Source of the DNA: Candidatus Aenigmatarchaeota archaeon
Lineage (GTDB): Archaea; Aenigmatarchaeota; Aenigmatarchaeia; QMZP01
NCBI GenBank assembly: GCA_016202745.1
Contig: JACQOB010000065.1
Location: 1-8,460, forward strand
Reading direction: 5' to 3'
Length of the DNA: 8,460 nucleotides
The position numbers were made by a program, and so were the translations under genes. Positions 1 through 6,843 of the stretch are shown here, piece after piece. The stretch's first letter is position 1, and every line of letters starts with the position of its first letter. A model generated the notes under the pieces. It worked only from the letters and a program-made list of their open reading frames with translations. It did not search any database and was not told the DNA's origin.

Positions 1-1
1 C

Positions 2-1282
2 GGACTGACGCTTAAGCCAAGGACAATAGAGGGGGAGGCCAGCAGCCTTCTTCTCCCTCAGAGCATCACTGTCCTCAGGGGCACCGGGTACACATTCACC
101 GCGATTGGCAAGAACATATATCTCAACTCAACGCTTCGCAATGTCTCCCTGCATGCTTCTGGCAGCCTCGCCAAGTTTATTGGGATCTCACCACAGTCTT
201 ATCCAATTATTGAATTCAACAGGACAGTGCAGTTCAACTTGACCCTGTCAATACCCACATATCTTGACACCGGCGATGTCCAGCTCCCCCTGACCCTGAA
301 TGGCGTAATCGAAACCCCAAGAGGGCCAAGCACAATCTACAACAACCTGTCTGAAACAGCTGCCGTCTCAGTCCTTGTCCATACCATCACATCCTCCGAT
401 GCGGAAACAATATACGCTGAAGCACAGGCAATACTCGCTTCGATGACACGGGAAGGCCTGCCAACGAAGGCCGCCGACAAGATGCTGAGGGAAATGAGAA
501 ACGCAATAATACTCGGCGACCTTGAGAAAGTGTCTGATATCGGAAGGCTGCTCAGGGAAATGAGCGCGATAGCAAGGGAAACTGCCACCTTCCTTTCGCA
601 GGTGGACAGCAGCATACGCCAGTCAGGGGATGACGGAATAGACACCCCCGAAACAAGCAGGCTGTACAGGCTCGCAGGCCTGGCATTCGAAAGGGGCGAT
701 TTTGCCACCGCACAAAGCAGGATAAAGGATGCCCAGCTAGTTTACCTGCTCGAGACAGGCGGAAAGTTCAATATACCCGTGTTATTAATTAAGAACTGGA
801 TATTAGTAACTATATTGGCAGTTGCGGGCTCCGGCCTTGGCTACATGGGATTCAACGCCTTCAGGAAGGCTGTGATAACGAAGACAATAAGAAGGCTTTC
901 CAGGGAGGAAGCGTCGATGAAAGAGCTTATAAGAAATGCCCAGAAGGCCTGCTTCGAGGACAAGAAGATAACAGTGGCCGAGTATTACAAGCAGATGTCC
1001 AGATACGAAAAGAAGCTGGAGCAGACGCGCCAGAGGACAATAGAGTTGAAGTCGATGAGGATAAGCCTGATTCACGCATTCAATGAGCTGGTTGACCTGA
1101 AGAATGAGTATTCGCAGCTTGCCGTGATGATAAAGGAACTGCAGGACGACTATTTCAGAAAAGGCAGAACAGATTGGAGGAGCTACACGCAGAAGATGGA
1201 AATCCTCAAAGAAAGGCGGGCGGAGGTCGAGAAGCACCTTGCCTTCTTGGAGGCAAAGGCGGCAATCGAAAAATACAGGTGA
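2..1282 (+). CDS. Single-pass membrane protein: beta-rich ectodomain, TPR-like hairpin, two cytoplasmic SHOCT-like hairpins (5' partial)
   Basis: The frame is open to the left edge, so 426 residues are visible and the true start is outside. The GTG at 227 lies inside a continuous beta-rich domain and is not taken as the start. Counting from the first full codon: residues 1 to about 125 are beta-rich with several N-x-S/T sequons, like an Ig-type surface domain. About 130-215 is helical. About 221-250 (LYRLAGLAFERGDFATAQ) resembles a TPR hairpin. About 258-287 is a hydrophobic membrane segment followed by basic residues. About 303-350 and 373-420 are two charged hairpins of the pattern LI..AQ..F....IT..EY..QM..Y, like SHOCT modules. 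The tail should be cytoplasmic. The next gene shares the same C-terminal plan and starts 6 bases after the stop, so the two probably act together. The function is unknown; surface sensing or envelope anchoring are guesses. Confidence 0.8.
   Translation, partial: GLTLKPRTIEGEASSLLLPQSITVLRGTGYTFTAIGKNIYLNSTLRNVSLHASGSLAKFIGISPQSYPIIEFNRTVQFNLTLSIPTYLDTGDVQLPLTLNGVIETPRGPSTIYNNLSETAAVSVLVHTITSSDAETIYAEAQAILASMTREGLPTKAADKMLREMRNAIILGDLEKVSDIGRLLREMSAIARETATFLSQVDSSIRQSGDDGIDTPETSRLYRLAGLAFERGDFATAQSRIKDAQLVYLLETGGKFNIPVLLIKNWILVTILAVAGSGLGYMGFNAFRKAVITKTIRRLSREEASMKELIRNAQKACFEDKKITVAEYYKQMSRYEKKLEQTRQRTIELKSMRISLIHAFNELVDLKNEYSQLAVMIKELQDDYFRKGRTDWRSYTQKMEILKERRAEVEKHLAFLEAKAAIEKYR
1277..1282 (+). 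promoter_or_regulatory. Shine-Dalgarno site of the second operon gene
   Basis: AGGTGA matches the archaeal anti-Shine-Dalgarno sequence and ends 6 bases before the ATG at 1289. Its last three bases are the TGA stop of the preceding gene, so termination and re-initiation are adjacent. It fixes the start of the second gene. It contrasts with the leaderless genes elsewhere in the window, as expected for a gene inside an operon. Confidence 0.75.
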
Positions 1283-1288
1283 CATAAA

Positions 1289-2650
1289 ATGAGGGTCCAC
1301 ATTTACGTTGCAATTGCTATCGTGCTTGCCCTGGCGGCGCACGCGGAGGCGCAGCAGGCCACAAGGGAGCAGGCGCTGAACGCCATCGCGGAGGCGAGGA
1401 TCACTATTAACGACATGCAGGCCGCAGGCTTTGGAACCGTGCTGGCTGGCGACCTTCTCAGCCAGGCTGAGGAAACGATCAACGCGACGGACATAGCCGA
1501 CTATGACCAGATACTGGAGAAGACTGCCCTGATCCAGGAGATGGCCGGCAACGCCTTCCTACTCAGCGACTCCCTGAAGGCGATTAACATAAGCATGGAG
1601 GAGCTTGCCGCCAGCAGGCTTAACACCACGAAGGCAGCAGACCTGTATTACCAGGCTTCGGAAGCCTTCCGTGAAGAGAGGTATGCGGAGGCCGAGGAAC
1701 TGATTGACGAGGCCTTCCAGGCCGTGAATGAGGCGCAGGCCGAGTATTCCAGGCTTAACATACTCCTGTCAAATACCCAGCAGGGCCTTGCCTCCTTCAT
1801 ACAAGGAAACCTGAGGGAGGTCGCCATTTCCACTGCCGCAACGGCGCTGATTATTGTTGTTTCAGGAATCAGGCTGCAGAGGCATTTCAGAAGGTCCAGG
1901 GTGAAGAAACTGGAGCTGGAGCACCAGGTGCTGATAAACCTGATAAAGAAGGCGCAGCTGGACAGGTTTGAAAAGGGCTCAATCACCAACAGGGAATACG
2001 AGATTAAGATGGAGAAATTCAAGGAAATCCTGGCTGAGGTTGAGAAGAACCTCTCCGTGCTGAAGAGCGGGAAGCGGCCCGGGCAGGATAGGCCTCCCAG
2101 AACACCCGCCGCAGATGTCAAGCCCCAGAAGCCTCCGCCGGTCTTTGACACTTCCCCCAAGACAGCCAAGCCAGCGGACGCGGCGAAAGCGGGGCAAAAA
2201 GTGGAACCAAAGCCAGAGGCGCCCAGGCAGCAGCCAAACCCCCCGGAGTCGCCTAAGCCTTCAAGAATCCCACCCAAACCCCCGCACCCGCCTGCTGTGG
2301 AAAAACGACACCAGGCCCAGGCCAGGCACTCCGCACCTTCCAGGCCTTCAGGCCCTCCCCCAACACTACCCAGGCCACTCCCGAAGGCACACGCCACCGC
2401 AAAACCTCCCAGGCCCCCAGCTGCGCCACCCTCCGGCAAGGAGAAAGGGCAGGCGGACAGGAGCGGGCATGGCCTGGACGAACTGGAAAATGAGCTGTCA
2501 TCCCTCAGGAACCTCATCAAGCTGCTCAAGACAGACCAGAAGAAAGGGAGGGTGACAAAGCAGGAATACAGCGAGAAGATGGCGGACTATAAGAAAAGGC
2601 TTGCCAATGCAGAGAAGAGCCTTGCCGGGCTCAAGGAAAAGAGGGCATAA
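1289..2650 (+). CDS. Signal-peptide membrane protein: helical ectodomain, proline-rich cytoplasmic linker, two SHOCT-like hairpins
   Basis: 453 residues. Residues 1-22 form a signal peptide with a likely cut after AHAEA. About 23-170 is helical and alanine/glutamate-rich, and about 119-155 (LYYQASEAFREERYAEAEEL) resembles a TPR hairpin. About 177-196 is a membrane helix, followed by RLQRHFRRSR, which puts the rest in the cytoplasm. About 213-258 is a SHOCT-like hairpin (FEKGSITNREYEIKMEKF). About 260-390 is a low-complexity linker rich in Pro, Lys and Ala. About 398-453 is a second hairpin (KKGRVTKQEYSEKMADYKK). The order of parts matches the upstream gene, so the two look like diverged paralogues in one operon. 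The start is set by the signal peptide and an AGGTGA site. The SHOCT assignment is by motif shape only. The hairpins may self-associate or bind a partner; the function is not known. Confidence 0.88.
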   Translation: MRVHIYVAIAIVLALAAHAEAQQATREQALNAIAEARITINDMQAAGFGTVLAGDLLSQAEETINATDIADYDQILEKTALIQEMAGNAFLLSDSLKAINISMEELAASRLNTTKAADLYYQASEAFREERYAEAEELIDEAFQAVNEAQAEYSRLNILLSNTQQGLASFIQGNLREVAISTAATALIIVVSGIRLQRHFRRSRVKKLELEHQVLINLIKKAQLDRFEKGSITNREYEIKMEKFKEILAEVEKNLSVLKSGKRPGQDRPPRTPAADVKPQKPPPVFDTSPKTAKPADAAKAGQKVEPKPEAPRQQPNPPESPKPSRIPPKPPHPPAVEKRHQAQARHSAPSRPSGPPPTLPRPLPKAHATAKPPRPPAAPPSGKEKGQADRSGHGLDELENELSSLRNLIKLLKTDQKKGRVTKQEYSEKMADYKKRLANAEKSLAGLKEKRA

Positions 2651-2851
2651 TCCTTCTGATATTTTCTATTCCCTAATGGCGTAGGTAGAAACCCCTTATC
2701 TGCAGCAGATGATTCATATTAGCGGTTTCTGGATACTGCAGGCAAGTCAGCCTCCTTTTCCCCCATAAATCAATATCACGAGAATAATATTCACCCCCTT
2801 TATCTGCACTTTCAGGCGGAAGAGTGTTTGATATCAGAAGGCCAAAACCGG
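2651..2851. other. Spacer between convergent genes, with a possible structured element and a repeated short motif
   Basis: No gene is supported here. After the upstream stop there is a T-rich stretch (about 2661-2669) that could serve as an archaeal oligo-T terminator. AGAAACC (2687-2693) pairs with GGTTTCT (2724-2730), and inside it ATCTG (2698-2702) pairs with CAGAT (2706-2710), giving a two-step stem. The motif CCCC(T)TTATCTGCA occurs twice, near 2692 and 2796. It reads TGCAGATAA(A)GGGG on the minus strand. Whether any of this is a terminator, an RNA or a protein site cannot be told by eye. Confidence 0.3.
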
Positions 2852-3730
2852 TTATACGTTCACGATGACAATGCCTCTGCCCTGGACAATATTGAATTCC
2901 ACTATCTTCTGCTGGAATCCCTCTCCCCTCATCTTGAGGATCTCTATGGTCTTCACTCTCTCGCCGCCTGTGGTTTCGCCGCCTGTTATCTTGAGGTTCC
3001 TCATTATTATGATGCCGTCCGCAAGGAAGCCTTCCACCCCGCTCCTGGTAAGGCTGAGCGATTCCGGATCCTCCGTCTCAGTGATGAGGAGCGACGTCGC
3101 GCCCATCTCCTCGAAGAACCTGAACAGCTGCTCGATGTATATCCTGTAGCTGTCCTCCCTGCCAACGAAGGCCGCAGCCACCGCGGACATTGAGTCGAGG
3201 ATTATGAACGTCGGCCTGAAATTCGGCGGGAAGAATACAGGCTCCACGTCTATCAGCAACTCCTTCTTTGCCCTTGTCAGCAGGGCTTCTATTGACCGCG
3301 TGATGTCAAACGGGTCAAACCTCTTGATCATGAGTGACCCCTTCTGCTCGTATATCTCCGGCTTCCACCCGAAATCATGCATGTGCTGGCGCAGCCTCCA
3401 CTCGGGCTCCTCGAAGGACATGTACAGCCCTTTCTCGCCGTTCTTCACGGCATTGTACAATGCCTGCAGGCAGAATATGGTCTTGCCGGTTCCAGGTGTG
3501 CCGGCCACAAGCACGGAAGAGCCCTTGGGTATCCCCTTGCCGAAAAGCCTGTCAAAGCCGCTGATGCCTGTCTTAATCCTCTCGAAATACTCGGGCCTCC
3601 TTATCGCCTCCATTTTCTGCGTCTGCGTCTGCGGTTTCTGGAGTATCCTTTCATCCTCAGACTTTTCCTCAAGAAGCTGCTTCCCGAACTTCGGCATGCC
3701 CTTATGCTTCACTGCCTTGGCCTTTGGCAT
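2852..3730 (-). CDS. KaiC-like / RAD55-family RecA-fold ATPase
   Basis: 292 residues, one RecA-like domain after a basic 50-residue N-terminal tail. Walker A is GTPGTGKT at 77-84. The KaiC-type catalytic glutamate pair sits in YMSFEEPEW at 103-111. Walker B is FIILDS at 175-180. The C-terminal KaiC signatures follow: ADGIIIMRN (237-245), KTIEILKMRGEGFQQ (260-274) and a final beta strand ending GRGIVIVNV. Single-domain KaiC-like proteins are common in archaea and are proposed to be signalling ATPases, some with autophosphorylation; they are not clock proteins. ATG at 3730 is chosen because a TATA box lies 21 bases upstream with no Shine-Dalgarno, as expected for a leaderless mRNA. It converges with the membrane-protein operon and diverges from the large lipoprotein gene. 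Substrate and partner are unknown. Confidence 0.9.
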   Translation of the reverse strand: MPKAKAVKHKGMPKFGKQLLEEKSEDERILQKPQTQTQKMEAIRRPEYFERIKTGISGFDRLFGKGIPKGSSVLVAGTPGTGKTIFCLQALYNAVKNGEKGLYMSFEEPEWRLRQHMHDFGWKPEIYEQKGSLMIKRFDPFDITRSIEALLTRAKKELLIDVEPVFFPPNFRPTFIILDSMSAVAAAFVGREDSYRIYIEQLFRFFEEMGATSLLITETEDPESLSLTRSGVEGFLADGIIIMRNLKITGGETTGGERVKTIEILKMRGEGFQQKIVEFNIVQGRGIVIVNV

Positions 3731-3751
3731 AACTATAAATTATTTCCCTGG

Positions 3752-3759
3752 CTTATAAA
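3752..3759 (-). promoter_or_regulatory. TATA box of the KaiC-like ATPase gene
   Basis: TTTATAAG on the minus strand, with 21 bases between it and the ATG at 3730. The box centre is about 25 bases from the A of ATG, so transcription should begin at or next to the start codon. No ribosome binding site is present, which fits a leaderless transcript. Confidence 0.7.
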
Positions 3760-3800
3760 TTCCCCTTCAGGCGTGCAGGAAGTGCAGAATGGAATCCCCC

Positions 3801-3807
3801 TTATAAG
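3801..3807 (+). promoter_or_regulatory. TATA box of the large lipoprotein gene
   Basis: TTATAAG preceded by a C-run, centred 26 bases before the GTG at 3830. This spacing predicts a leaderless mRNA starting on a GTG. A second A/T motif, ATATATAAG (3820-3828), lies closer; if it were the real box, initiation would fall inside the reading frame, near a TTG at 3857. The first choice fits better. Confidence 0.6.
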
Positions 3808-3829
3808 CATAAACCACAATATATAAGAG

Positions 3830-6673
3830 GTGGCCATTCTGCCCAGACAGCGACTATTGTGCCTGAAAATTCTGATCCCGGTTATTGTCATAGCAGTTTC
3901 AGGATGCGTTTCCCCCCCTGCCAGGGACATGACCCCCGTGCTCACCTCGCTGCCCCCTGTGCAACAGTTTCTTGATGAGCATCCCGGCACCGACGTAAGG
4001 ATAGAATACCTGACCGCCGACCAGGCGTTCGGCAGGATAGATGAGATCAGGGAGGAATGCGGCGAGGATTTCCACCCGGGCAATTATTACAGGGGCATGT
4101 ACAGCGACGGTGGCATAAGCCTGGTTGTGTATGTTGATTCCTCAAGCCTCAGGCCTGAATGCGTTGCAAAGGACGGCGAGCCGGTTACGGGAGGCCGGTG
4201 CGGCGACGGAGTATGCGACTTTGTAAGCGCCGAGAACCCGTTCACATGCCCTGAGGACTGCAACATGGGCGCGGCCTGCGTGCCCGTGGATGAGATGTGC
4301 GACGGCCTGGATAACGATTGCGACCGCCTGGTGGATGAGGAGTGCATACTGCTCTGCAGGGAGGGTGAAACCAGGGCCTGCGGGCCTGCATATGCCGGCG
4401 GCATTTGCTCGCCGGGCATCTCCACCTGCACAAAGGGCACCTGGTCGGAGTGCCAGGGAGAGATATCACCCGAGGCGGCTGACGTGTGCGGCGACGGGCT
4501 CGACAACGACTGCGACGGCGCCATAGACGAGGCGGGCTGCGTAGCTGAGCCGAAGATACCGTGCATTGACTCAGACAGGGGGAGGGACCTGTTCACCAGG
4601 GGGACAACAAAGGGATATGACCCATACAGGCCCGATGCATTGCTGACAGAAACAGACAGGTGCTCCTCCTTCGGGAAGGTGACCGAGTTTGAATGCACTA
4701 GTGGCGAATCCAACACGATAACATGGGGCGAGCATGAATGCCCCGTTGGATCGTCCTGCGAGGACGGCAGGTGCGCAGTCGAAGACCTTATGCTTGCGTG
4801 CGGCGACGGAGCCTGCGAACAGGAGACATTCCATATCAGGGAGGGCCAGAGAAAGACGTTTTACATTGACTCTGCCGCCAGCGATATAGAGCTCCTTTCG
4901 GTTGACAGTTACACGGCCGCCGCCATCTGCGTAAACGGGGACTGCAGCAGGGTGGATGAGGGTGTCCTCAGGACTCTTGGCGGGACAAGGCTGCTGCTCG
5001 GCGACGTCTATTACAATCCCGCGGACACACCGTCAAATGAGGTAACGGTAATAATATTTGAGGATTCATCGTACTGCGCCCCGGATTGCGGGACCGCGCC
5101 TGTCACCGGAACCCTTTATGTCAACTCAAACCCGCAGGGTGCAGACATTCGTGTCGACGGCAGCTATTCTGGCGCCACTCCGAAGACAATATACGGGTTG
5201 CCAGCGGGAAGCCATGAGCTGGTGATTGCGCGCGCCGGCTATCTGGATTACACGGCGACCGTGGCGATTACAGCCGGCCAGACATCCGCTGTCAGCATCA
5301 GCCTGCCGGTTTCATCATCCTACTGCACAACAAACTCAGCCTGCCCGTCGGACAAGGTCTGCATGTCCAACACTTGCAGCACGCTTTTCTGCGCCGCTGG
5401 CCAGCAGGCCATCAACCACACATGCCAGCAGGCCAGCCAGACCCTTCTTGGCTACCTTAATGTGAACTCAACGCCCCCCGGAGTCAATGTGTATGTTGAC
5501 AACGTCCTCAAAGGACAGACCAACCTGGGCGTTGCCGTCCCCCAGGGGTCCCACGTTGTCCGGCTCTCAAAATACGGCTACCTGGATTACATGGTGACGG
5601 TGACCGTAACAGCCGGCCAGCCAGCCCAGGTCACGTGGGTGATGATAACGTCCCCCTGCACGGACACAGACGGCGGATTCACATCCACCCTGAAGGGGAC
5701 TGCTTCCGATGGCAAGGTGACAAAGACAGATTACTGCCTGTCGCCAACAACCCTTGTGGAGCACCAGTGCGCGACATGGGGATCGGTCTTTGAGAGCAAT
5801 TACACGTGCCCCGCAGGATGCCAGAGCGGGGCGTGCAATATCCCTGGATCCACACCCTGCACATCAAATGCGAACTGCCAGCCAACCCAGGTATGCGTAT
5901 CAGGCACATGCAGCACCCTAGTATGCCCTCCCGGCCAGCAGGCCGTGAACCACGTATGCTCGCCCCCGCAATCAGACATAGGCGTTAACATCACTTTCAA
6001 CGTGTCCTCAGCCCGGACAGGTGATTCAATAGGAATAACAACGACAACATACAACCGCGGCCCTTCAAATGCCTGGTACACAAGGAGCGGCAGCACAAGC
6101 GGCCCGCGTGGCGGCGGCGGAGGCGGAGGGGGCTCCTATTTCCTGGCAGCCTACGGCATCGTCACAGGCGCGAGTGTGCTTGTCCCGTCAGAGGGAGGCA
6201 CCTGGATTGTCACATCTTCCGTTTCCCTGATCAACGGGACAGATCCTGTCCTTGCAGACAACCGGTTTTCAAAGAGCATTTCTGTCACCTCCGTGTGCGG
6301 CAACAGCGTATGCGAGCCATTTGCGAATGAGACACCCTCCACCTGCCTTGGTGACTGCCCTGTTTGCGGCGATGGCATCTGCGGCGCCACCGAATATTGC
6401 GCGCCGGACTGCGGGTGCATTGATACAGACGTGACGTTCGGCGGCAGCAGGGTGGACATCCAGGGGACAGCATCAAGCGGGACAATCGCACAAGCAGACT
6501 TCTGCATAAACAGCACAGCATTGAGGGAGTTCTCTTGCCTGGGGGCAAACATAAAATCCAACGATTACGACTGCTATGACATAGGGTATGACATCTGCTC
6601 CAGCGGCAGGTGTGAATTCGCCTACTCAAACTCCACCAGCGGCGGCGGGGGCGCAGGTGGCGGCGGGTCCTGA
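3830..6673 (+). CDS. Large modular surface lipoprotein: cysteine-rich modules, MopE-like motifs, two PEGA domains, CARDB-like domain
   Basis: 947 residues from a GTG start. A basic, hydrophobic leader ends in the lipobox VSGC (Cys26), so the protein is probably lipid-anchored outside the cell. Modules in order: a small N-terminal domain (27-120); CGDGVC...CPEDC (124-144); two MopE-like Cys/Asp motifs, CDGLDNDCD (157-172) and CGDGLDNDCDG (220-237); CxDSD cysteine module 1 (245-315); CGDGAC...CAPDC split by a beta domain (324-420); PEGA 1 (427-492); short Cys module A (499-532); PEGA 2 (541-606); CxDTD module 2 (610-669); short Cys module B (677-710); CARDB-like domain (716-819) with eight glycines at 761-768; two more CGxxxC motifs (823-861); CxDTD module 3 (863-928); and a glycine-rich end. 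Cysteines are numerous and often paired, so disulfides or metal binding are likely. An adhesin or envelope role is inferred. Calcium or copper binding by the MopE-like motifs is only suggested. Confidence 0.88.
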   Translation: MAILPRQRLLCLKILIPVIVIAVSGCVSPPARDMTPVLTSLPPVQQFLDEHPGTDVRIEYLTADQAFGRIDEIREECGEDFHPGNYYRGMYSDGGISLVVYVDSSSLRPECVAKDGEPVTGGRCGDGVCDFVSAENPFTCPEDCNMGAACVPVDEMCDGLDNDCDRLVDEECILLCREGETRACGPAYAGGICSPGISTCTKGTWSECQGEISPEAADVCGDGLDNDCDGAIDEAGCVAEPKIPCIDSDRGRDLFTRGTTKGYDPYRPDALLTETDRCSSFGKVTEFECTSGESNTITWGEHECPVGSSCEDGRCAVEDLMLACGDGACEQETFHIREGQRKTFYIDSAASDIELLSVDSYTAAAICVNGDCSRVDEGVLRTLGGTRLLLGDVYYNPADTPSNEVTVIIFEDSSYCAPDCGTAPVTGTLYVNSNPQGADIRVDGSYSGATPKTIYGLPAGSHELVIARAGYLDYTATVAITAGQTSAVSISLPVSSSYCTTNSACPSDKVCMSNTCSTLFCAAGQQAINHTCQQASQTLLGYLNVNSTPPGVNVYVDNVLKGQTNLGVAVPQGSHVVRLSKYGYLDYMVTVTVTAGQPAQVTWVMITSPCTDTDGGFTSTLKGTASDGKVTKTDYCLSPTTLVEHQCATWGSVFESNYTCPAGCQSGACNIPGSTPCTSNANCQPTQVCVSGTCSTLVCPPGQQAVNHVCSPPQSDIGVNITFNVSSARTGDSIGITTTTYNRGPSNAWYTRSGSTSGPRGGGGGGGGSYFLAAYGIVTGASVLVPSEGGTWIVTSSVSLINGTDPVLADNRFSKSISVTSVCGNSVCEPFANETPSTCLGDCPVCGDGICGATEYCAPDCGCIDTDVTFGGSRVDIQGTASSGTIAQADFCINSTALREFSCLGANIKSNDYDCYDIGYDICSSGRCEFAYSNSTSGGGGAGGGGS
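5237..5620 (+). repeat. Internal duplication of PEGA and short Cys module inside the lipoprotein gene
   Basis: The segment at 5237-5281 (GYLDYTATVAITAGQ) recurs at 5576-5620 (GYLDYMVTVTVTAGQ), with most bases identical, including the shared ACAGCCGGCCAG end. A short cysteine module follows each stretch, at 5324-5425 and 5858-5959. Both carry C-S-T-L-x-C-x-x-G-Q-Q-A-x-N-H-x-C. Nucleotide similarity beyond the protein motif suggests duplication within this gene or between related genes rather than old convergence. Confidence 0.65.
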
Positions 6674-6675
6674 TT

Positions 6676-6683
6676 ATTTTAAG
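6676..6683 (+). promoter_or_regulatory. Possible TATA element of tRNA-Leu
   Basis: ATTTTAAG lies just after the lipoprotein stop codon, centred about 34 bases before the tRNA 5' end. That would give a 5' leader of some 7 bases to be removed by RNase P. It is a weak match, and no better box is visible in the 39-base gap. Confidence 0.35.
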
Positions 6684-6712
6684 TTGCTTTGTCAATTATT
6701 TCTTGTATTGGT

Positions 6713-6840
6713 GCGAGGGTGTCCGAGTTGGCCAAAGGAGCAGGACTTAAGTGCAATCTTAAGTGTTGAGCCCTGTGTGGGTCATGATAAGAAATCCTGT
6801 GGCTTAGTGCCTTTCGTAGGTTCGAATCCTACCCCTCGCA
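6713..6840 (+). tRNA. tRNA-Leu(UAA) with a canonical 37/38 intron
   Basis: The acceptor stem is GCGAGGG (6713-6719) with CCCTCGC (6833-6839), followed by discriminator A at 6840, as in leucine tRNAs. The D stem is TCC/GGA. The anticodon stem is CAGGA (6741-6745) with TCCTG (6795-6799). The anticodon TAA is at 6748-6750. A class II variable arm has the stem GGC/GCC (6801-6811). The T arm is GTAGG-TTCGAAT-CCTAC (6816-6832). The spliced length is 86 bases. CCA is not encoded. A long variable arm could also mean serine, but the UAA anticodon and A73 give leucine. Confidence 0.95.
6752..6793 (+). other. Archaeal tRNA-Leu intron (42 bases, position 37/38)
   Basis: A clear BHB splice motif is visible. 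CTTA (6746-6749) pairs with TAAG (6788-6791) as the 4-bp central helix. The 3-base bulges are AGT (6750-6752) and AAA (6792-6794). Cleavage two bases into each bulge gives the stated ends and restores the loop CTTAAGA. The intron also holds a second copy of CTTAAGTG (6758-6765), matching the anticodon-loop junction at 6746-6753. Confidence 0.88.
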
Positions 6841-6843
6841 CTT

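Noticed and set aside
227..229. GTG as the start of the first gene
   Set aside because: The same frame is open to the left edge and codes a continuous beta-rich domain. GTG here is an internal valine with no promoter or ribosome site before it.
1648..2529. Long minus-strand frame opposite the second membrane protein gene
   Set aside because: It is Ser/Gly/Phe-rich with no domain pattern. It is a by-product of the proline- and glutamate-rich code on the plus strand, which has a signal peptide and motifs.
2651..2851. Box C/D small RNA in the spacer
   Set aside because: GTGATTGA and CTGA are visible on the minus strand, but the box C does not match RUGAUGA and no paired D'/C' set is present.
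2828..3193. Plus-strand frames opposite the KaiC-like gene
   Set aside because: No recognisable motif. The opposite strand has complete Walker A and B motifs and the full KaiC-like signature.
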